A DNA stretch of 7,821 nucleotides, taken from contig CABUMZ010000092.1 of assembly GCA_902492825.1 (NCBI GenBank), positions 1 to 7,821 of the forward strand, given 5' to 3'. The DNA comes from an uncultured Collinsella sp. GTDB taxonomy: Bacteria > Actinomycetota > Coriobacteriia > Coriobacteriales > Coriobacteriaceae. This document shows, one piece after another, positions 5,375 to 7,821 of the stretch. How positions within the stretch are numbered: the stretch's first letter is position 1; the number at the start of each line of letters is the position of its first letter. The notes under the pieces were generated by a model. It was not told where the DNA came from, ran no database searches, and saw nothing but the letters and a program-made list of their open reading frames with translations. The position numbers were made by a program, and so were the translations under genes.

Positions 5375-6070
5375 TTAATCGCGACGGCCGAGGATGTTCA
5401 GAATACGCAGGAACACGTTGATAATATCCACGAACAGGTTGGACGCCATGAGCACGGCGTTGGGCAGCGTGGGCGGCACCGTCGTGGCAACATAGGTGTC
5501 GTAGCCAATAAACCCAGCGAACACCACGATCACGATCAGATCGGTGATGGACTGCGAGACGCCCATGAACATCAGCACGATCTCAACCAGAATAGTGGCA
5601 AGCAGGATGCCAAAACCAATGCCATACACACGCTGGAAAAACTTGGGGAAGGTCACGCCCAGCGCGCCAAAGACAAAGGTGATTGCAGCGGTGGCGATAA
5701 AAGCGGTGTTGATGGTGGGCAGGTCATAGTTGGCAAGGCCAAACGACGCGGTCAGGCCAAAGGTGCTCGCAAAGATCACGTAACCCACGAGCGACAGGCC
5801 CACGGACTGTTTGCTGGCGGCGGCCGACATCATGACCATGCCAACGATGGTCAAAATAAACGAGCCAAAGACCAGCGGCAAGGCGGCACCGCTCATCATC
5901 ATGCGCGCAAACGACATGGTGCTCGTAAAGTAGGCGCCGGCGCCCATGGCGCAAAAGCCCAAGAAGATGAGGGCAGACATGGCAAGATTGTACGCGCGCG
6001 GCGACATCTCCTTGGCGCGACTTGCGCCGGTCTCGATGGGGCCGTTCTGATAGCCCTGGATATCGTTCAT
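5375..6070 (-). CDS. Bax inhibitor-1 / YccA family membrane protein
   Basis: 231 aa with about seven hydrophobic segments (approximately 30-52, 60-82, 92-113, 119-140, 147-170, 175-195, 207-227), the size and layout of bacterial BI-1 (TMBIM) proteins such as B. subtilis YetJ and E. coli YccA/YbhL. YetJ is a pH-sensitive calcium leak channel in the inner membrane; YccA modulates the FtsH protease. The C-terminal hallmarks are AGFIGYDTYVA (185-195) and NLFVDIINVFLRILNILGR (211-229). Asp191 and Asp215 are 24 residues apart, the same spacing as the Asp171-Asp195 proton-sensing pair of YetJ. I start at ATG 6068-6070, which has SD AAAGGA 6 bases upstream; an upstream in-frame ATG at 6092-6094 has none and lies within palindromic leader sequence. 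The gene follows the 112-aa gene by 78 bases. Confidence 0.92.
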   Translation of the reverse strand: MNDIQGYQNGPIETGASRAKEMSPRAYNLAMSALIFLGFCAMGAGAYFTSTMSFARMMMSGAALPLVFGSFILTIVGMVMMSAAASKQSVGLSLVGYVIFASTFGLTASFGLANYDLPTINTAFIATAAITFVFGALGVTFPKFFQRVYGIGFGILLATILVEIVLMFMGVSQSITDLIVIVVFAGFIGYDTYVATTVPPTLPNAVLMASNLFVDIINVFLRILNILGRRD

Positions 6071-6083
6071 ACTTCGTCCTTTC

Positions 6084-6103
6084 AAAAAGCGCACGACAGC
6101 GCC
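6084..6103 (-). terminator. Short GC hairpin with T5, possible attenuator before the BI-1 gene
   Basis: On the minus strand GGCGC (6103-6099), a 6-base loop and GCGCT (6092-6088) give four G-C pairs plus one G-U, followed by TTTTT (6088-6084). The stem is short, so termination would be partial. Its first arm is also part of the long inverted repeat with 6151-6162, so the two folds exclude each other. Confidence 0.35.
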
Positions 6104-6162
6104 GTAGGTGACAAGATTCTTGTCATTGTACCCGAATGCCGCACGTCCTTACCTACGGCGCT
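6098..6162. repeat. Nested inverted repeats between the BI-1 gene and the 112-aa gene
   Basis: The outer arms AGCGCCGTAGGT (6098-6109) and ACCTACGGCGCT (6151-6162) are a perfect 12-base inverted repeat around 41 bases. The right arm includes the last codons and stop of the 112-aa gene. Inside lies a second palindrome, TGACAAG-ATT-CTTGTCA (6109-6125), with 7-base arms, overlapping a TACAAT -10-like box (minus, 6130-6125). The inner palindrome could be an operator. Confidence 0.65.
6125..6130 (-). promoter_or_regulatory. Possible -10 box for the BI-1 gene
   Basis: TACAAT on the minus strand (6130-6125) would give a transcript start near 6118 and a leader of roughly 48 bases. No recognisable -35 hexamer lies 16-18 bases upstream, so this is tentative. 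Confidence 0.3.
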
Positions 6163-6487
6163 CGCCCTCAAGCGTACGATCAAAGGCCCAGACCCACCAA
6201 CGCATCACGTGCGCTTGCGAGCCGTCCGCCCGCTCGCGCGTCTGGTCCTCCAGATACAACTCGGTCGCGTGCCCGCCAAAACGCACCTTATATGTTGCCG
6301 TACGGATGCCGTGGACCATCAGGCCAAACCCGGTGGTCGAGATAATTTCGTCGATCGTAAAACAACGGCCGTCGACCCAGCAGACGGTGACCGGCACGAC
6401 CTGTCCGCCCGCGAGGATGCGAGCCACGACGTCCACATACTGCTTGTGCACGCGCCGAGTTTTGCCGTCTGTCTGTCGATATTCCAT
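6149..6487 (-). CDS. Conserved hypothetical protein, 112 aa
   Basis: 112 aa from the ATG at 6485-6487. The pattern YVDVVARILAGGQVVPVTVCWVDGRCFTIDEI...GIRTATYKVRFGGHATELYLED...RWWVWAF is that of a widespread small family in Firmicutes and Actinobacteria. It is known to me only as uncharacterised proteins with the consensus (V)PL-W-DGR-(Y/F)-ID-V...Y-C-IGG...LY-ED...W-V. It is probably a small all-beta cytoplasmic domain; there are no membrane segments, cysteine clusters or catalytic signature. The start is not certain. ATG 6485-6487 has AGAGGG only one base away, but a promoter 8 bases upstream suggests a leaderless transcript; the upstream ATG 6506-6508 has no SD. The last codons form one arm of an inverted repeat reaching toward the next gene, the BI-1 protein. 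Confidence 0.8.
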   Translation of the reverse strand: MEYRQTDGKTRRVHKQYVDVVARILAGGQVVPVTVCWVDGRCFTIDEIISTTGFGLMVHGIRTATYKVRFGGHATELYLEDQTRERADGSQAHVMRWWVWAFDRTLEGERRR

Positions 6488-6494
6488 GCCCTCT

Positions 6495-6524
6495 ATTATC
6501 GAACGCATGTTTGTATGTTGTAAA
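6495..6524 (-). promoter_or_regulatory. Promoter for the 112-aa gene, probably giving a leaderless mRNA
   Basis: On the minus strand TTTACA (6524-6519), an 18-base spacer and GATAAT (6500-6495) make a good sigma-70-type promoter. The expected start of transcription, 6-8 bases past the -10, is 6489-6487, which coincides with the ATG at 6487. Confidence 0.55.
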
Positions 6525-6638
6525 GCGAACAGACTGTGGTTTTGGGGTGTTGGGGCGCGCACACGTGTCCTCATGGCGTGTTAGCAAAAAGAATACCCGC
6601 GGTCAACAGGGCTAATATTCAATTTTAGAGCCAAAAAA

Positions 6639-6668
6639 TTCACTTCTCCCATCAGAACTCGGTAAAGA
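6639..6668 (+). promoter_or_regulatory. Tentative promoter for the phosphate transporter gene
   Basis: TTCACT (6639-6644) and TAAAGA (6663-6668) with an 18-base spacer are the best pair I find upstream of the transporter. The spacer 6488-6737 is AT-rich for this window. I see no clear Pho-type direct repeat in it. Confidence 0.3.
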
Positions 6669-6675
6669 AACCCAC

Positions 6676-6685
6676 AGGAGGTGAT
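6676..6685 (+). promoter_or_regulatory. Strong Shine-Dalgarno not belonging to a recognised gene
   Basis: AGGAGGTGAT is complementary to the 3' end of 16S rRNA over ten bases, yet it is 52 bases from the transporter ATG. It precedes ATG 6696-6698, which opens a three-codon ORF (Met-Phe-Leu-stop, 6696-6707) in the same frame as the transporter. It could be a tiny leader ORF, a ribosome standby site or chance. Confidence 0.45.
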
Positions 6686-6737
6686 ACGATTTATCATGTT
6701 TTTGTAACGAGTCTGTAAACTTCGAGAAAGCCCATAT

Positions 6738-7787
6738 ATGGACGTAACGTTCTCAACCTTCCTCGGCCAAATTGTGTCGAACCCAGTCCTTGCCGTCACC
6801 GTGATTCTCGCGCTCGGCGCCATCTTCGTCAACGGATGGACCGACGCGCCCAACGCCATCGCGACCTGCGTCACTACGCGTTGCATGCCCGCCCGCGCCG
6901 CCATTCTCATGAGCGCCGCATTCAACTTCTTGGGCGTGCTCATCATGACGCACTTTAACGCGAGCGTCGCCAACACCATCTCACATATCGTCGACTTTGG
7001 CGGAAACAGCACCATGGCGCTTGCCTGTCTGTGCGCGGCGCTGTTCTCCATCGTCGTCTACGGCGCCACGGCATCGCGTTTTGGCATCCCCACCTCGCAA
7101 AGCCACAGCCTTATCGCCGGCCTGACCGGTGCCGCTATCGCCCTCGGCGGCGCGAACAGCGTCAACGTCCACGAGTGGATGAAGGTCATCTACGGCCTGG
7201 CGCTCTCCATCGGCCTGGGCTTTGTCATGGGCTGGATCCTGTGCAAACTCGTCTCGATTCTGTTTGCCGCCGCCAATAGGCGACGTGCAAACGTCTTCTT
7301 TAAATACGCTCAGATCGCGAGCGCTGCGGCCATGAGCTTTATGCACGGCGCGCAGGATGGACAGAAGTTCATCGGCGTGCTCTTTTTAGGCGTGGCCTTC
7401 GCCAACGGCCAGACGAGCGTCGGCGATGCCGGCATCCCCATCTGGATCATGCTGCTGTGCTCGGCCACCATGGGCATCGGCACCAGCGTGGGCGGCGAGC
7501 GCATCATCAAGTCCGTCGGCCAGAGCATGGTCAAGCTCGAGAAGTATCAGGGCTTCTCCGCCGACCTCGCAGGCGCCGCGAATCTGCTGCTTGCCACCCT
7601 TACCGGTATCCCCGTGTCCTCCACCCACATCAAGACCTGCGCCATCATGGGCGTCGGCGCCGTCAAGCGCCTTTCGGCCATCAACTTCGGCGTAGTCAAG
7701 GACATGATGTTCACCTGGTTCTTCACCTTCCCCGCCTGCGGACTCATCAGCTTTGTCATGGCCAAGCTGTTCATGATGTTCATCTAG
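6738..7787 (+). CDS. pit: PiT-family inorganic phosphate transporter
   Basis: 349 aa, about ten hydrophobic segments: a low-affinity phosphate (metal-phosphate) symporter of the cytoplasmic membrane. The two family repeats are visible: NGWTDAPNAIAT (32-43) with GIPTSQSHSL (116-125) in the N-terminal half, and SFMHGAQDGQKFIG (200-213) with GIPVSSTHIK (290-299) in the C-terminal half. Compared with the E. coli GFNDAANA and HGANDAQ motifs, the asparagines are Thr and Gln; I recall this variant as usual in anaerobic Gram-positives. Only ATG 6738 is available in frame, because a TAA at 6705-6707 closes the frame upstream. Its SD is weak (GAGAAAG, 6724-6730), while a far better SD lies at 6676. Such genes are often paired with a DUF47/PhoU-like regulator; none is seen in the window, which ends 34 bases after the stop. 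Confidence 0.94.
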   Translation: MDVTFSTFLGQIVSNPVLAVTVILALGAIFVNGWTDAPNAIATCVTTRCMPARAAILMSAAFNFLGVLIMTHFNASVANTISHIVDFGGNSTMALACLCAALFSIVVYGATASRFGIPTSQSHSLIAGLTGAAIALGGANSVNVHEWMKVIYGLALSIGLGFVMGWILCKLVSILFAAANRRRANVFFKYAQIASAAAMSFMHGAQDGQKFIGVLFLGVAFANGQTSVGDAGIPIWIMLLCSATMGIGTSVGGERIIKSVGQSMVKLEKYQGFSADLAGAANLLLATLTGIPVSSTHIKTCAIMGVGAVKRLSAINFGVVKDMMFTWFFTFPACGLISFVMAKLFMMFI

Positions 7788-7821
7788 TCAAACCGAACGT
7801 CCATCCGGACTGCATTACCTC

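Noticed and set aside
6092..6094. Upstream ATG as start of the BI-1 protein
   Set aside because: It has no SD, lies in the hairpin region, and would add a basic stretch (MRFLKGRS) that encodes the real SD of the ATG at 6068-6070.
5135..6523. Long plus-strand open frame (462 aa) across the PARG-like, BI-1 and 112-aa genes
   Set aside because: It crosses three well-supported minus-strand genes, a terminator and palindromic spacers; its composition (His, Asp, Gln-rich) is that of an antisense frame.
7788..7821. Terminator after the phosphate transporter
   Set aside because: Only a 4-bp GTCC/GGAC hairpin is visible before the window ends; no T-run can be seen.

Overview
The window looks like chromosomal DNA of a GC-rich anaerobic actinobacterium, most likely a gut Coriobacteriia such as Collinsella. 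This is inferred from the strong GC preference at third codon positions, purine-rich Shine-Dalgarno (SD) sites, the short anaerobe-type ThiC, the GWTDAPNA/HGAQDGQ form of the PiT phosphate transporter, and palindrome-rich spacers. No single sequence here proves the genus. I see no rRNA, tRNA, CRISPR array, transposase or phage gene.

Region by region: (a) 92-607, minus: a small membrane-anchored protein of unknown function. (b) 658-3158, plus: a thiamin pyrimidine block. It runs promoter, TPP riboswitch (about 680-774), thiC, terminator (2191-2226), thiD, hairpin (3122-3158). thiC is broken: about 14 bases are missing near 1256, so the gene is split into two frames although both halves are otherwise well conserved. 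thiD and the riboswitch look intact, so a cell with this allele should phosphorylate salvaged HMP but may not make it de novo. (c) 3109-3359: a dense repeat island. Two related CCACCGCAAAGG hairpins flank four copies of a 15-mer in alternating orientation at 40-41 base steps. (d) 3360-6487, minus: four genes in a row, which in transcription order are a conserved hypothetical of 112 aa, a Bax-inhibitor-1/YccA membrane protein, a microbial-type PARG-like (TIGR02452) protein and an SGNH hydrolase of the MsAcT type. Good terminators after the second and third genes suggest mostly separate transcripts. (e) 6738-7787, plus: a PiT-family phosphate transporter with a 250-base leader region.

The points most worth a second look are the thiC deletion, the PARG-like protein whose conserved QEE signature reads QEA and whose N-terminal part holds an acidic low-complexity insert, the alternating 15-mer island, a probable leaderless promoter at 6495-6524, and mutually exclusive hairpins between the 112-aa gene and the Bax-inhibitor gene. 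I did not find a clearly novel multi-gene system; most genes are housekeeping or accessory metabolism.
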